Shown here: one piece after another, positions 9,168-18,282 of the stretch
Layout: each line of letters begins with the position of its first letter
Numbering within the stretch: the first letter of the stretch is position 1
DNA from: Dermabacter vaginalis
GTDB taxonomy: Bacteria; Actinomycetota; Actinomycetes; Actinomycetales; Dermabacteraceae
Direction: 5' to 3'
DNA: 64,000 nucleotides
Assembly (NCBI RefSeq): GCF_001678905.1
Contig: NZ_CP012117.1
Coordinates: 1,860,001 to 1,924,000 of the forward strand
Notes under the pieces: generated by a model
What the model was told of the DNA's origin: nothing
What the model saw: only the letters and a program-made list of their open reading frames with translations
Databases searched by the model: none
Position numbers and translations under genes: made by a program

Positions 9168-9650
9168 TTAGCGGTGGCGGCGTGCGAGAATTTCGGCGAG
9201 GTCGCCGAGAAGCACCGCCGCGCGTTCAAGGGTGCGGAGATCTTCCGCTTCGAGCGTGGCGAGCGCGGGGCGTATGGATTCGGCCGAGGCAGCGCGAGAG
9301 CGCTCAAGTTCGGCCAGGCCCGCGTTCGAGAGTGCGATGACGCTTGCACGAGCATCGCTCGCGTCCGAGCGCCGTTCGACGAGGTCATCGGCCGCCAGGC
9401 GATTGACAATCCCCGTCATCGTCGGTTGCGAAACCGACTCGCGTGCGGCGAGTTCGCCCACGCGAAGAGGACCTCCATGCCGAAGGTTTGCGAGAACGCG
9501 CACCGAAATAAGCGAACGGTTTCCTCCTGCGCTACGCCCTGCGGCACGGCCGAAGCGAAGCCCGTTCGCCACGAGGGTATTCGCCAGTTCGTCGAGCGAA
9601 TCATCGCTCGAAGCGCCGGCTTCACGCCCGTCGAAATCCCCTTTTTGCAT
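9168..9650 (-). CDS. MarR-family transcriptional regulator
   Basis: Winged-helix repressor of 160 residues. The wHTH is seen as LRVGELAARESVSQPTMTGIVNRLAADDLVERR followed in the wing by SDASDARASVIALS, a clear MarR pattern (R-x-x-D-x-R-x-x-x-V-x-L). The ATG at 9650 is preferred over an upstream in-frame start at 9686, because the promoter lies between them and GTGAGG precedes 9650. It likely represses itself and the downstream MFS pump, ligand binding releasing it from DNA. Confidence 0.88.
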   Translation of the reverse strand: MQKGDFDGREAGASSDDSLDELANTLVANGLRFGRAAGRSAGGNRSLISVRVLANLRHGGPLRVGELAARESVSQPTMTGIVNRLAADDLVERRSDASDARASVIALSNAGLAELERSRAASAESIRPALATLEAEDLRTLERAAVLLGDLAEILARRHR

Positions 9651-9656
9651 AGCCTC

Positions 9657-9686
9657 ACTATATAGGCAACCTAAGTATCTTCTCAA
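9657..9686 (-). promoter_or_regulatory. Promoter and candidate operator of the marR-MFS unit
   Basis: On the minus strand TTGAGA (9681-9686) is followed, 16 nt on, by TATATA, or 18 nt on by TATAGT. The spacer contains TTAGGTTGCCTA, an imperfect palindrome TAGG-n3-CCTA at 9663-9674, well placed for autorepression by the MarR protein. The boxes are clear; the operator is inference. Confidence 0.6.
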
Positions 9687-9722
9687 CGTCGCTTGCGTAA
9701 GAAAGGTCGCACCGCCGCCGGG

Positions 9723-11060
9723 CTAGGCGCTCTTCACATCCAAGCGGCGCACACTGTGACCCGAGTTCTCCGCGAGCCCAAGCAGTTCGAGGCGTGCGAG
9801 ACTCGCGCGGACCTGCTCGCGATCAAGCGCGCACTGCGTAGCAAGCTCCCGCACCCCAATTGAGGAAAACCGCGGGATTCCATCAAAAACAAGGCGATCG
9901 AGGGGCCCGAGAAGCTCGACATCAAGCGGCAGCGCGCCGCTGGCATCGGCGGGGTTTTCGGCTCCGACGGATCCCGCGACCCCGGATGCTCCGGAAATCA
10001 TGAGTTCGATGTCCTCGACCCGTGAGAGCAGCTGTGCCCCTCGTTCGGCAATGAGGCGATGGCACCCGCTGCTTTCTGCCGAAGTGACGGGCCCAGGGAC
10101 GGCGCCTACGGGAAGCGAGAGAGCATCGGCGTGCGCTGCGGTGGAAAGCGCACCCGAGCGCCACGCCGCCTCGACCACGACCGTGGCCTCACTTGCCGCC
10201 GCAATGAGGCGATTACGCGAAAGGAAACGCCACCTGGTAGGCCGCGCTCCAATGGGGGCTTCGGAAAAGAGCCCTCCCTCACCCCGAACTCGCGTAAGGA
10301 GTGCGGCGTTTGCCCGCGGGTAGTAATCGTCGAGCCCACCCGCGAGGAAAGCGGCGGTGCCGCCACCTCCTTCGTGCACGCTTCGGGCAGCGAGTGCGCC
10401 CGAGTGCGCCGCCGCATCGATCCCGAGCGCGCCGCCGGAAACCACGCGTACTCCGTGCTCCGCGAGCGCCGATGCGAAATCGTAGGCGACGCTCGTCCCG
10501 TATCGAGTCGCGCCGCGCGATCCCACGAGCGCAACAGCCTTCCGCTCCTCCAACCCGCCACGGCTTCCCGCGTGCCACAGCGCAAAGGGGGCGTTAATTC
10601 CAAGCCTAGTGAGCCCAGATACCCAGCCAACCTCACCTGGGCGCACAAGCGAGATGCCGCTTTCCCTTGACCGTTCGAGGACATTTCGTGCTTCTCCCGC
10701 ACGTTCGGACCACGCTGCCTTCGCGCGCTCGGCAGCCTGGCGCGCGTTGCGGATCCTCATTGATTCGTGAGCGGCCGTCACGTGGAGCCTCTCGGCCTCC
10801 GGATCAGCTGCCGCTTCCTCTAGTACATTGGCGATTTCGCGTATCGTCCCCTCGAGTGCGAGGCTCAGGGCCTCCACCGGACCTCGCGCAAGCCACAAAT
10901 ATCGAGCGGCCGCATCGGTGGATTCGGCGAGGGCGCTCCACACCGCTCTTGCACGACGATCGGCTTCAGCCTCCGCACCATCCGCGGGAACTGCGCTCGG
11001 CTGCCAAAAATACCCTGGTGATGCCCCTACACGATGCTCTCCCACGTGCCCAGCGCTCAT
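9723..11060 (-). CDS. dprA: DNA-processing protein DprA
   Basis: DprA loads RecA on incoming single-stranded DNA during transformation; many non-competent Actinobacteria also keep it. The 445-residue protein has an N-terminal helical region, the Rossmann-like core with VALVGSRGATRYG and VVSGGALGIDAAAH, the SRNRLIAAAS stretch, and a C-terminal winged helix (about 370-445). The start is the ATG at 11060, inside the ATGA overlap with the comM stop. The operon order yraN-comM-dprA with 4-bp overlaps implies translational coupling. Confidence 0.93.
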   Translation of the reverse strand: MSAGHVGEHRVGASPGYFWQPSAVPADGAEAEADRRARAVWSALAESTDAAARYLWLARGPVEALSLALEGTIREIANVLEEAAADPEAERLHVTAAHESMRIRNARQAAERAKAAWSERAGEARNVLERSRESGISLVRPGEVGWVSGLTRLGINAPFALWHAGSRGGLEERKAVALVGSRGATRYGTSVAYDFASALAEHGVRVVSGGALGIDAAAHSGALAARSVHEGGGGTAAFLAGGLDDYYPRANAALLTRVRGEGGLFSEAPIGARPTRWRFLSRNRLIAAASEATVVVEAAWRSGALSTAAHADALSLPVGAVPGPVTSAESSGCHRLIAERGAQLLSRVEDIELMISGASGVAGSVGAENPADASGALPLDVELLGPLDRLVFDGIPRFSSIGVRELATQCALDREQVRASLARLELLGLAENSGHSVRRLDVKSA

Positions 11061-12604
11061 GCGGCATCCTCCCCTCGAAGCTCGAGAGCCGAAGCAACAT
11101 GCGCGCTCGTGGGCCGAGCGGCGCCGGCAAGGTCGGCGAGAGTCCACGCGACTCGCCGCACGCGATCGCGGCCCCTCATCGTGAGACGCCCTCGTTCAAC
11201 GGCGCGCACCAAGATTGCCTCATCGCTCTGCTCAAGCGGCATCTCTTGGTCGAGAAAACGGCCACTCAGCTGGGCATTCACAACGTAACCGCTGCCGTCG
11301 AGACGCCGATTTTGCGCCTCTCGGGCCGCGCATACTCTCTCGCGGATGTCGGCACTCGATTCCTCGTGCGATGCGCCGCTGAGCGTGCGTACGGGTGTAA
11401 GCCTGAGGCGAAGGTCGAGGCGATCAACAATCGGGCCCGAGAGCCTCGCCATGTAGCGGCGGCGCTGCATGGAGGTGCAGCGGCATCGGTCGCCGCGCGC
11501 ATCGGCGTTTCCACACGGGCAGGGGTTCGCCGCAAGCACCAACTGAAACGCGGCTGGGTAGGTGGCGACTCCACGCGTGCGATGAAGAGACACCTCTCCC
11601 GTTTCAAGCACTTCCCGGAGCGACTCGAGAACTTTCGGCGCAAATTCGGGCGCTTCGTCGAGGAACAGCACTCCCCCGTGGGCGCGCGAGACCGCCCCGG
11701 GACTTGCGAGATTACTGCCGCCGCCAATGATGGAGGCGACGCTTGACGTGTGATGCGGCGCGATGAACGGCGCCTCGCGCACGAGGCCGCGCGTGGCATC
11801 GAAGTCTCCCGCGATCGAGGAAAGCGCGCTTAATTCGAGGGCGCGTTGAGCCTCGAGTGGAGGGAGGATGCTGGGCAGACGTGAGGCGATCATACTTTTG
11901 CCCGCACCGGGCGGTCCGAGTAGGAGCATGTGATGCCCGCCTGCCGCGGCAACCTCTGCCGCTTCGCGCCCGCGTTTTTGCCCCTTGACATCGAGAAAGT
12001 CGAGGCGTTCGCGCTCGGTGTCCGGATCCTCACCCTCATCCCTCTCCTCGCGTTCCAGCACATCAAAGAGCGCGCGCCGCGACCATTCGGCTCTACCGCC
12101 GAAGCCCTCGATGACCTCCCCTAGGTGCCGCGCCGATCGAACCTCAATACCGGGCACGAGCCGCGCTTCTTCAGCATTGGCCGCGGCCACGACGACGCGC
12201 CGCACCCCACTCTTTTCCGCCGCGAGCACGGCGGGCAAAATCCCCGGAACCGGCCGGAGGCTCCCGTCCAGGGCAAGCTCGGCAACGAACAATGTGCTCT
12301 CGAGGTTTCCCGGCGGGAGAACACCCTTCGCGGCGAGGGTCGCGACGGCTATCGGCAGGTCGAATCCCGAGCCGCTCTTTTTCATCCACGCCGGCGAGAG
12401 ATTCACGGTGACCTTCTTCTCCCCCACGGCATGGCCGGCATTGGCACACGCGCTCTTGACGCGCTCGCGCGCCTGGAGGGTCGAGGAATCGGGAAGTCCC
12501 ACGATCACAAATGCGGGAAGCCCCCGACTAATTTCGCATTCGACCTCGACAATGCGCCCTTCAAGCCCCCACAGGCTCATGCCCAGTACGCGCGCGACGC
12601 TCAT
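11057..12604 (-). CDS. comM: YifB/ComM-family Mg-chelatase-like AAA+ ATPase
   Basis: ComM-type helicase that promotes branch migration during integration of transformed DNA. Of 515 residues, the N-terminal part is a Lon-protease-like fold (VEVECEISRGLPAFVIVGLPD, then VNLSP). The AAA+ domain follows, with Walker A GPPGAGKS near 220, Walker B LFLDEAPEF, and a C-terminal Mg-chelatase-like segment with a Cys cluster (NPCPCGN then DRCRC). It is linked by ATGA overlaps to yraN upstream and dprA downstream. Confidence 0.93.
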   Translation of the reverse strand: MSVARVLGMSLWGLEGRIVEVECEISRGLPAFVIVGLPDSSTLQARERVKSACANAGHAVGEKKVTVNLSPAWMKKSGSGFDLPIAVATLAAKGVLPPGNLESTLFVAELALDGSLRPVPGILPAVLAAEKSGVRRVVVAAANAEEARLVPGIEVRSARHLGEVIEGFGGRAEWSRRALFDVLEREERDEGEDPDTERERLDFLDVKGQKRGREAAEVAAAGGHHMLLLGPPGAGKSMIASRLPSILPPLEAQRALELSALSSIAGDFDATRGLVREAPFIAPHHTSSVASIIGGGSNLASPGAVSRAHGGVLFLDEAPEFAPKVLESLREVLETGEVSLHRTRGVATYPAAFQLVLAANPCPCGNADARGDRCRCTSMQRRRYMARLSGPIVDRLDLRLRLTPVRTLSGASHEESSADIRERVCAAREAQNRRLDGSGYVVNAQLSGRFLDQEMPLEQSDEAILVRAVERGRLTMRGRDRVRRVAWTLADLAGAARPTSAHVASALELRGEDAA

Positions 12605-12999
12605 GCTCCCACCGCCTTGAGATGTGTGACCTCGACGAACCCGCCGGGCATCACGAACACACCGAAAGCATCGAGTCGCACCTGGGAATGCCGGGGGCTT
12701 CGCTCGAGGAAGTAGGCGCCGATCATCGTGCGAAGCTTGCGCACTTTGCGCGCATCAACCGCACCCACGGCAGAGCCCATCACGAGGCTTCGCCGCGTTT
12801 TGACTTCGACAAACACGAGGGTGTCACCGTCGCGGGCGACGATATCGATTTCGCCGTGGCGCGTGCGAAAATTCCGTTCGAGAATTTCGTAGCCCGAACG
12901 CGCGAGGATATCGGCGGCGATGTCCTCGCCGAGGTTGCCGAGTTTCTTGGTGGGGAGCTTATCGGCACCGCGGGTGTCGACTCCTGTCGTGATCGTCAT
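12601..12999 (-). CDS. YraN/UPF0102 endonuclease-like protein
   Basis: A 132-residue member of the UPF0102 family with a restriction-endonuclease-like fold. Visible are GNLGEDIAADIL, RNFRTRHGEIDIVARDGDTLVFVEVKTR (D then E-x-K, the PD-(D/E)xK core) and the VRLDAFGV region. The cellular role is unproven; its constant linkage to comM and dprA suggests DNA processing. It overlaps the comM start by 4 bp. Confidence 0.9.
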   Translation of the reverse strand: MTITTGVDTRGADKLPTKKLGNLGEDIAADILARSGYEILERNFRTRHGEIDIVARDGDTLVFVEVKTRRSLVMGSAVGAVDARKVRKLRTMIGAYFLERSPRHSQVRLDAFGVFVMPGGFVEVTHLKAVGA

Positions 13000-13103
13000 G
13001 CCTCACACGATGCCGAATGCCCGCGTCAGTGTCAGCCGCCACCTTGCGACTTGTGGACGGACGAGCGCTGTGGGGCGCGAGCCACCCCTTCGCGGTCGAC
13101 TTC

Positions 13104-13403
13104 TTAGATGTCGAACGCGGGCTTTTCGAGCTCTTCAACGTTGACGTCTTTAAACGTCAGTACACGAACGGTGCGCACGAATCGCGAAGTGCGGTGCACA
13201 TCCCACACCCATGCATCGGCGAGGTTCAGTTCGTAAAACACCTCGCCGCCTGCGTGCTGAACGTGCACGTCGACCTGGTTCGCGAGATAAAGCCGGCGCT
13301 CGGTCTCGACGCGGTAGGCGTAGGTTCCCACGACATCGCGGTATTCGCGATAGAGCTGGAGCTCCATGTCGGCCTCGTAGGCGTCGAGATCATGCACGTT
13401 CAT
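13104..13403 (-). CDS. DUF2469 protein
   Basis: A 99-residue acidic protein found next to rnhB throughout Actinobacteria. It opens with the family pattern of two acidic residues and LQLYREYRDVV, then RRLYLANQVDV and the FRVxLxDAWVWDV-like centre. The function is unknown. It sits 69 bp downstream of rnhB on the same strand. Confidence 0.9.
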   Translation of the reverse strand: MNVHDLDAYEADMELQLYREYRDVVGTYAYRVETERRLYLANQVDVHVQHAGGEVFYELNLADAWVWDVHRTSRFVRTVRVLTFKDVNVEELEKPAFDI

Positions 13404-13472
13404 GTTGCTCTCTCCCTCACGTCGAAGGTCGTGTACTCATACGGAAACGCGCGGCTTCCACGAGTCTCAAGA

Positions 13473-14252
13473 TTACAGCGGCAGGTCGAGTACTTGCTGC
13501 TCGGCGGGCACGAGGTTCCAACTCGAGCGGTGCTCGGCGTGGAGACCAAGCCGCACGATCGCCTCGCGGTGAGCTTTCGAACCGTAACCTTTATTACCCG
13601 CCCATCCGTACCCGGGTGCTTCAGCATCAAGCGCAGCCATGTGCCGATCCCGCGCGACCTTCGCGAGGATGCTCGCGGCTGCAACGGCGGCGCACGTTTG
13701 GTCGGCCTTAATCACGACGTCCAGCGGGCAGCTGAGCGGCGCCGCGAGTCCGCGCGTCACGTAGTCAAGGTTCCCGTCAAGAATGACACCGGCAAGCGGC
13801 ACATCGAGCACCTCGCGTACGGCTTCGAGCGCCCGATTCGCCGCGAGCGTGAGAGCCATGGAAATACCGTGCTCATCAATTTCCCGGGCGCGCGCGGTTC
13901 CGACGGCGGCTGGGCAGCTCACACTGCCGCACGGGCAAATCGGGCCGAGCGGAAGGGGAATTGAGCGCCCCTCTCCCACGAGAGCGGCAAAGGCCGCCTC
14001 ACGCCTTTTTGGGCTGAGGAGCTTTGAGTCTTTGAGTCCGGGCGGAAGCTCGGCAGGCGTCGGAACCGCGCCTTGAGCTCGTTCGCACCTAAGGGCGAAG
14101 GCCCCCACCGCAACCGGGCCGGCGAGCGCACCGCGCCCAACCTCGTCAAGACCGATGACCGCGCACGAAGCGGCATCGGGGTGCGCATCAAAGAAGGCTT
14201 GCGCACGGTGCAGTTCGCGCTCGGGGGTCGCAGTGGGGCTCGGCATAGGCAT
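13473..14252 (-). CDS. rnhB: Ribonuclease HII with Cys-rich insertion
   Basis: RNase HII removes ribonucleotides from DNA. Family marks: GLDEVGRGALAGPV (catalytic D-E), KDSKLLSPKRRE, the later metal Asp in LDGNLDY, and KADQTCAAVAAASILAKVARDRHM. The ATG at 14252 overlaps the lepB TGA by one base (TGATG), favouring it over an upstream in-frame start. Oddity: between the KDSKLLS block and REIDEHGI lies a Pro/Gly segment with C-P-C-G-S-V-S-C, three closely spaced cysteines absent from the E. coli enzyme. 259 residues. Confidence 0.93.
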   Translation of the reverse strand: MPMPSPTATPERELHRAQAFFDAHPDAASCAVIGLDEVGRGALAGPVAVGAFALRCERAQGAVPTPAELPPGLKDSKLLSPKRREAAFAALVGEGRSIPLPLGPICPCGSVSCPAAVGTARAREIDEHGISMALTLAANRALEAVREVLDVPLAGVILDGNLDYVTRGLAAPLSCPLDVVIKADQTCAAVAAASILAKVARDRHMAALDAEAPGYGWAGNKGYGSKAHREAIVRLGLHAEHRSSWNLVPAEQQVLDLPL

Positions 14253-15106
14253 CACGCGGCGAGCGCGTGGTGCGTGAGGCCGTTCGTTCGCCCCGTTTTG
14301 ACGCTTGCCGAGCTCTCGGCGCTGTTCACTTTCTCGAAGACCTTCTCGCCATCCTTGAGCGTGCTCCATCGATCGAACGGGAGGAACAGCAGAACCGCCT
14401 TGCCCGTGACCTTTGATTCATCGACGAAGGGGTCTTCGCCACGCGCGTAGTGTTCGGAAGAGTCGGCGCTATTGAAACGGTTATCGCCCATGACCCACAG
14501 CTTTCCCTCGGGAACCGTGACGTCGAAAGACACCTGGCAGGCACCATTGCCGGGAACGATGTACGTTTCGTTGAGCTCGATGCCGTTGACCGTCATCGCG
14601 CCGCCGCGCTCCTTACACACGATGCGGTCGCCGCCCGTGCCGATCAGGCGTTTGACGAGGTGATTCTCGGTGGGGTCGGGGGCGAGGCCCACGTAGCTGA
14701 GGGCCTTCGACACCTGCTGGCCGGTTGTGAGAGGCCCATCGGAGTTGCCGCCCACCCAATGACCCGGATCTTGGAAAACGATGACGTCGCCTCGGTGAAG
14801 ATCGAGAACTCCCGGGTGGAGCTTGGAGACGAGGATCTTGTCGTCCTCCATGAGGGTTGGGTGCATCGAAGCCGAGGGAATGAAGAACGGCTGCACGAGG
14901 AAGGTTTTAATGAGCACGGCCACGACGAGCGCCACGACGATCGTGATGGTCCAGTCGAGCACGGTCGCGAGAGCCCCGCCCCTTCTCTCACGCGCACTTC
15001 CGGCAGCTCGATGCGTGGGCACCTCGACGGCATCGACGGCGCGGGAGGCAGTCGATGGTTCTCCCTGCTCGGGAGCCGCGGCGGCGAAGTTATCGTGCTC
15101 AGACAT
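14252..15106 (-). CDS. lepB: Signal peptidase I (longer paralogue)
   Basis: Membrane-bound Ser/Lys protease that cleaves Sec and Tat signal peptides. About 284 residues: a disordered cytoplasmic N-terminus, one membrane helix (VLDWTITIVVALVVAVLIKTF), catalytic Ser in PSASMHPTL, catalytic Lys in HLVKRLIG, and the box GDNRFNSADS (the usual GDN...SxDSR). I start at the ATG at 15106; the frame extends further upstream but would overlap the preceding lepB stop. Second of two adjacent paralogues, which is common in Actinobacteria. Confidence 0.92.
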   Translation of the reverse strand: MSEHDNFAAAAPEQGEPSTASRAVDAVEVPTHRAAGSARERRGGALATVLDWTITIVVALVVAVLIKTFLVQPFFIPSASMHPTLMEDDKILVSKLHPGVLDLHRGDVIVFQDPGHWVGGNSDGPLTTGQQVSKALSYVGLAPDPTENHLVKRLIGTGGDRIVCKERGGAMTVNGIELNETYIVPGNGACQVSFDVTVPEGKLWVMGDNRFNSADSSEHYARGEDPFVDESKVTGKAVLLFLPFDRWSTLKDGEKVFEKVNSAESSASVKTGRTNGLTHHALAA

Positions 15107-15116
15107 CTGTTCCAGT

Positions 15117-15686
15117 CTAGTGGGAGATGTTTCGCGCAACGGTGAGGGGCCACACGACACGCGTCACGTGCCCCCGCGTGCGCTCCACTGGCACCATTCC
15201 GCCGCCGGGATCGCCAAGGTGGTTGCGCGAATCGGAGGAGTCGTTGCGAGAATCACCAAGGAGAAACATCCGCCCCTCGGGCACGGCAACATCGAAGTCA
15301 ATCGCGCTTGCGCGCGAGAGGGAAGCCGGGAGGTAGGGCTCGTCGAGGGGGTGGCCGTTGACCTCGAGTTGGCCGTCATCGGTGCAGCAGCGTACGCGGT
15401 CGCCACCGATGCCGATCACGCGCTTCACCCAGTAGCGGGAAGAACCTCCGAAATACCCCTCACCGTCAAACACCACAACGCTTCCGCGCGTAGCGGTGCC
15501 TCGCGTCGTACGGTCCACGAGGATGTACTCCCCCGACTCGAGCGTGGGAGCCATCGAACCGCTCGGCACGTGGTAGGTCTCGGCAACGAAGTGCCGCACC
15601 CCCAACACGGCGAGAAACACCACGCATAAAGCCGCGGCGATCACCCACACGAGGGGCGATCGCCGCGGCTGAGATTGGGACGGCAA
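15117..15686 (-). CDS. lepB: Signal peptidase I (short paralogue)
   Basis: A 189-residue signal peptidase: N-terminal membrane helix (about 11-31), catalytic Ser in VPSGSMAPTL, Lys in WVKRVIGIGG, and GDSRNDSSDSRNHLG near the C-terminus. The only available start in front of the helix is a TTG at 15686 with no good Shine-Dalgarno sequence, 8 bp after the rplS stop, so translation may depend on coupling. Start uncertain; family certain. Confidence 0.9.
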   Translation of the reverse strand: MPSQSQPRRSPLVWVIAAALCVVFLAVLGVRHFVAETYHVPSGSMAPTLESGEYILVDRTTRGTATRGSVVVFDGEGYFGGSSRYWVKRVIGIGGDRVRCCTDDGQLEVNGHPLDEPYLPASLSRASAIDFDVAVPEGRMFLLGDSRNDSSDSRNHLGDPGGGMVPVERTRGHVTRVVWPLTVARNISH

Positions 15687-15694
15687 AGCGCGAA

Positions 15695-16045
15695 TCAGGA
15701 GTGCTCGCGCTTCTCGCGGATACGAGCCTTCTTGCCGGTGAGGCCGCGCAGGTAGTAAAGCTTTGCACGGCGAACGTCACCGCGGGACACAACCTCGATC
15801 TTGTCGATCGTCGGGGCGTGAACCGGGAACACGCGCTCGACGCCAACGCCGAACGACACCTTGCGAACGCGGAAGGTTTCCTTGATGCCGCCACCCTTGC
15901 GGGCGATCACGTAGCCCTGGAACACCTGGATACGCGAGCGGTTACCTTCGACAACCTTCACGTGCACCTTGACGTTGTCGCCAGCACGGAAATCGGGAAC
16001 GTCGCTCTTGAGGTGAGCCGCATCGAGTTCATCGAACTTCTGCAT
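15695..16045 (-). CDS. rplS: 50S ribosomal protein L19
   Basis: L19 lies at the 30S/50S interface. 116 residues with the L19 signature: [18 protein letters not shown], then [14 protein letters not shown] and [23 protein letters not shown]. It leads a unit rplS-lepB-lepB-rnhB on the minus strand. The 282 bp before it (16046-16327) must contain its promoter and leader as well as the divergent promoter of the membrane protein. Confidence 0.97.
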   Translation of the reverse strand: MQKFDELDAAHLKSDVPDFRAGDNVKVHVKVVEGNRSRIQVFQGYVIARKGGGIKETFRVRKVSFGVGVERVFPVHAPTIDKIEVVSRGDVRRAKLYYLRGLTGKKARIREKREHS

Positions 16046-16327
16046 GAGTTTTCTCCTGCCTCCCGCCCCGGGTCGGACGGCGAATGGTTTACCCCCTGGC
16101 GGCGGAACAAGCCCGCCGAGGGCGTCTGTGAATCATTCAAAGTGTGCCGGGCCTCTGGCCGCCATTCCGGTGGCGACGGATCTGCCCTGTTGCCTCGTGC
16201 CGCAACCCCCCGAGGCAGGTGACGGCGCAACACGCACGGTCATCCATTCTGCCACTGCTCTAAGCAGCACGCAATAAGATATGCCGCGACAAAGGATGCG
16301 AGCTTGCTCGCACGAAAGGAGCCTCAC

Positions 16328-16954
16328 GTGAGCGAGAAAGACAACCGCGATGCCGACCAGCGTCGAGGATCGCGCCGAGCCACCGCGAGCGAAGGCCTCA
16401 CGCGCGCGGAGGCCCGAAAATTCGTCGAACACTCCACCAAGGAGCACGTCTCAAACCTCGTCTCGTTCGTGCTTGTACTGCTCGCACCCGCAGCGCTTTT
16501 CTGGACCCTCGCCCTCCTCCCATGGACCGCGGAGGATCCCGCACTCGCGACAATCGTGGGACTCGCCGTCGCGCTCATCCTTGTGATCGCGGGACTCGTG
16601 GTGCACTTCGTTGTGCCGCGAAAGCGCCACGGGGTGCTCGAGGCGGTCGAAGAAGGACACGTCGAGCCGACACCCGAATCGGCAAAGGTGGCGAAAGCTC
16701 ACCGCGAGAAGGCCAAGCCTCTCAACGCCGTTCTCCTGGGGGTCGGCTTCCTCGCTGTGCTCGCGTCCCTTGCCTGCGCGGTCCACGCTTTCATGACGAG
16801 CGGCTTCTGGCCGCGCATTTTCCTCGACATCGGCTGCGCATTCGGCCTCGCAGCAGTCGCCTTCGCGGCCTTCTACTGGCCGTTCACCACGCGCCGCCTC
16901 GCCCGTCACCTCGGCGCGGCACAGCACCCGAGCGAAGAGCACGAAGAAGGCTAA
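16328..16954 (+). CDS. Four-helix integral membrane protein, unknown
   Basis: 208 residues from a GTG at 16328, preceded by AAGGAG with 6-nt spacing, which settles the start against a longer frame. A charged cytoplasmic N-terminus (about 45 residues) is followed by two hydrophobic hairpins: helices near 46-68 and 75-98, then 135-158 and 165-185, with a polar loop between. I recognise no family. It is transcribed against the rplS/trmD genes and its stop overlaps that of trmD by 4 bp, so it is an insertion in an otherwise conserved cluster. Confidence 0.8.
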   Translation: MSEKDNRDADQRRGSRRATASEGLTRAEARKFVEHSTKEHVSNLVSFVLVLLAPAALFWTLALLPWTAEDPALATIVGLAVALILVIAGLVVHFVVPRKRHGVLEAVEEGHVEPTPESAKVAKAHREKAKPLNAVLLGVGFLAVLASLACAVHAFMTSGFWPRIFLDIGCAFGLAAVAFAAFYWPFTTRRLARHLGAAQHPSEEHEEG

Positions 16955-17709
16955 CGAGAGCCCGCCTCCCCGGGGAGTGCACGGCCCTCGAGAAGATCCG
17001 GCCGCCGCTCGGCCGTGCGTTCGAGGGACCGCTCACGCCGCCACTCATCGATGCGCGCGTGGTGGCCACTCAAGAGCACCTCGGGCACGTCACGCTGCAC
17101 CCCGTCGGGCGAAGTCCAGCTCGCGGGCTTCGTATAAAGCGGGTACTCGAGTAGCCCGCTCGTATGAGACTCCTCGACGATCGATTCGGGGTTGCCGAGC
17201 ACGCCCGGCACGAGCCGCACGATTGCTTCGGTCATCGCGAGTACCGCGACCTCACCACCGTTGAGCACGTAGTCTCCAAGTGAGCTGAGCGCGACCCGCA
17301 CCCCCTGATCACCAAGGTATTCGTACACGCGCTCGTCGATGCCTTCGTAGCGACCGCACGCGAAGATGAGCCACGGCTCCTCACTGCGTTGTTCGGCGGC
17401 GCGCTGCGTAAACGGTTCACCCGCGGGATTAGGGAAAATCACGAGCGGTGACGTGAGGGCGCCGTCGGACTCCCTCTCCCCCGAAGCGAGCACGTCCGCG
17501 AAGGCCTCCGCCCACGGCTCGGGCTTCATCACCATGCCGGCGCCTCCGCCCACGGGAGTGTCATCAACCGTGTGGTGGCGATCATGGGTGTAGTCGCGCA
17601 GGTTATGCAGGCGCAGATCCACGAGCCCATCCTTGCGGGCCTTACCGATGAGGGAGAGTTCGAGCGGAGCAAGGTACTCGGGGAAGATCGTGATGACGTC
17701 GATGCGCAC
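16951..17709 (-). CDS. trmD: tRNA (guanine-37-N1)-methyltransferase
   Basis: TrmD methylates G37 in tRNAs reading CNN, preventing frameshifting. 252 residues. The opening [13 protein letters not shown], the [17 protein letters not shown] segment, [10 protein letters not shown] and the knot region with [16 protein letters not shown] are all family signatures. It starts 6 bp after the rimM stop, so the pair is co-transcribed. Confidence 0.96.
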   Translation of the reverse strand: MRIDVITIFPEYLAPLELSLIGKARKDGLVDLRLHNLRDYTHDRHHTVDDTPVGGGAGMVMKPEPWAEAFADVLASGERESDGALTSPLVIFPNPAGEPFTQRAAEQRSEEPWLIFACGRYEGIDERVYEYLGDQGVRVALSSLGDYVLNGGEVAVLAMTEAIVRLVPGVLGNPESIVEESHTSGLLEYPLYTKPASWTSPDGVQRDVPEVLLSGHHARIDEWRRERSLERTAERRPDLLEGRALPGEAGSR

Positions 17710-17715
17710 GAAGCC

Positions 17716-18282
17716 CTAGCCTTCCGCTCCGTCACGCTCACTGAGCGCATTCTCGGGATCAAAGAGCCCGCCGGGCGGGTTCGCCAGCACAAAACCGTTG
17801 TCGATGTCGACCTCGGGCACGAGTTCCTCAACAAACGGAAGCATGATGCGGCGCCCGTCGCCCCCGCGAACGAGCAGAACGTCCTGCGCGGGATAGTGCT
17901 CGAGACCGATCACGGTGCCGAGCACCCGGCCGTCTTCCGTGCGCACTTCGAGGCCTTTGAGCTCCTCGGGATACCAGGCATCGGGGTCCTCTTCGAACTC
18001 TTCTTCGCGGTCGAGCTCAAGCGTGAGATCGGCGCCGCGAAGGCTCTCCGCAGCGGTGCGGTTGTGAATCTCCGCGAATTTCACGTACCAGCGCCCCTGC
18101 TGCGTGCGTGTTGAGGTGAGGGTGAGCCGTGCGGGCACCCCCTCAGGGCCATCCACGTCAAACTCGGCGCCCCTCACGAGACGCTCCTCGGGGATATCCG
18201 TGCGCACCATGAGCGACACCTCGCCCTTGAGACCGTGTGCCTTGCCGATCGTGCCCACGACTACCGTGACATTCCTATTCAC
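17716..18282 (-). CDS. rimM: Ribosome maturation factor RimM
   Basis: 16S rRNA maturation factor binding S19. An N-terminal RimM barrel (VGTIGKAHGLKGEV) is followed by a PRC-barrel domain from about residue 95 (WYPEELKGLEV, GTVIGLEHYPAQDVLLV). The start is a GTG at 18282 (reading V-N-R-N-V-T-V), preceded by GGAGGTGA at 8-11 nt; the longer upstream frame has no family similarity. It overlaps the end of the lipoprotein gene by 8 bp, so the two are coupled. 188 residues. Confidence 0.93.
   Translation of the reverse strand: MNRNVTVVVGTIGKAHGLKGEVSLMVRTDIPEERLVRGAEFDVDGPEGVPARLTLTSTRTQQGRWYVKFAEIHNRTAAESLRGADLTLELDREEEFEEDPDAWYPEELKGLEVRTEDGRVLGTVIGLEHYPAQDVLLVRGGDGRRIMLPFVEELVPEVDIDNGFVLANPPGGLFDPENALSERDGAEG

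Noticed and set aside
9657-9686. Resemblance of the marR promoter to a DtxR/IdeR iron box (TTAGGTT)
   Set aside because: Only the left half matches; the second half is out of register. A MarR operator is the simpler reading.
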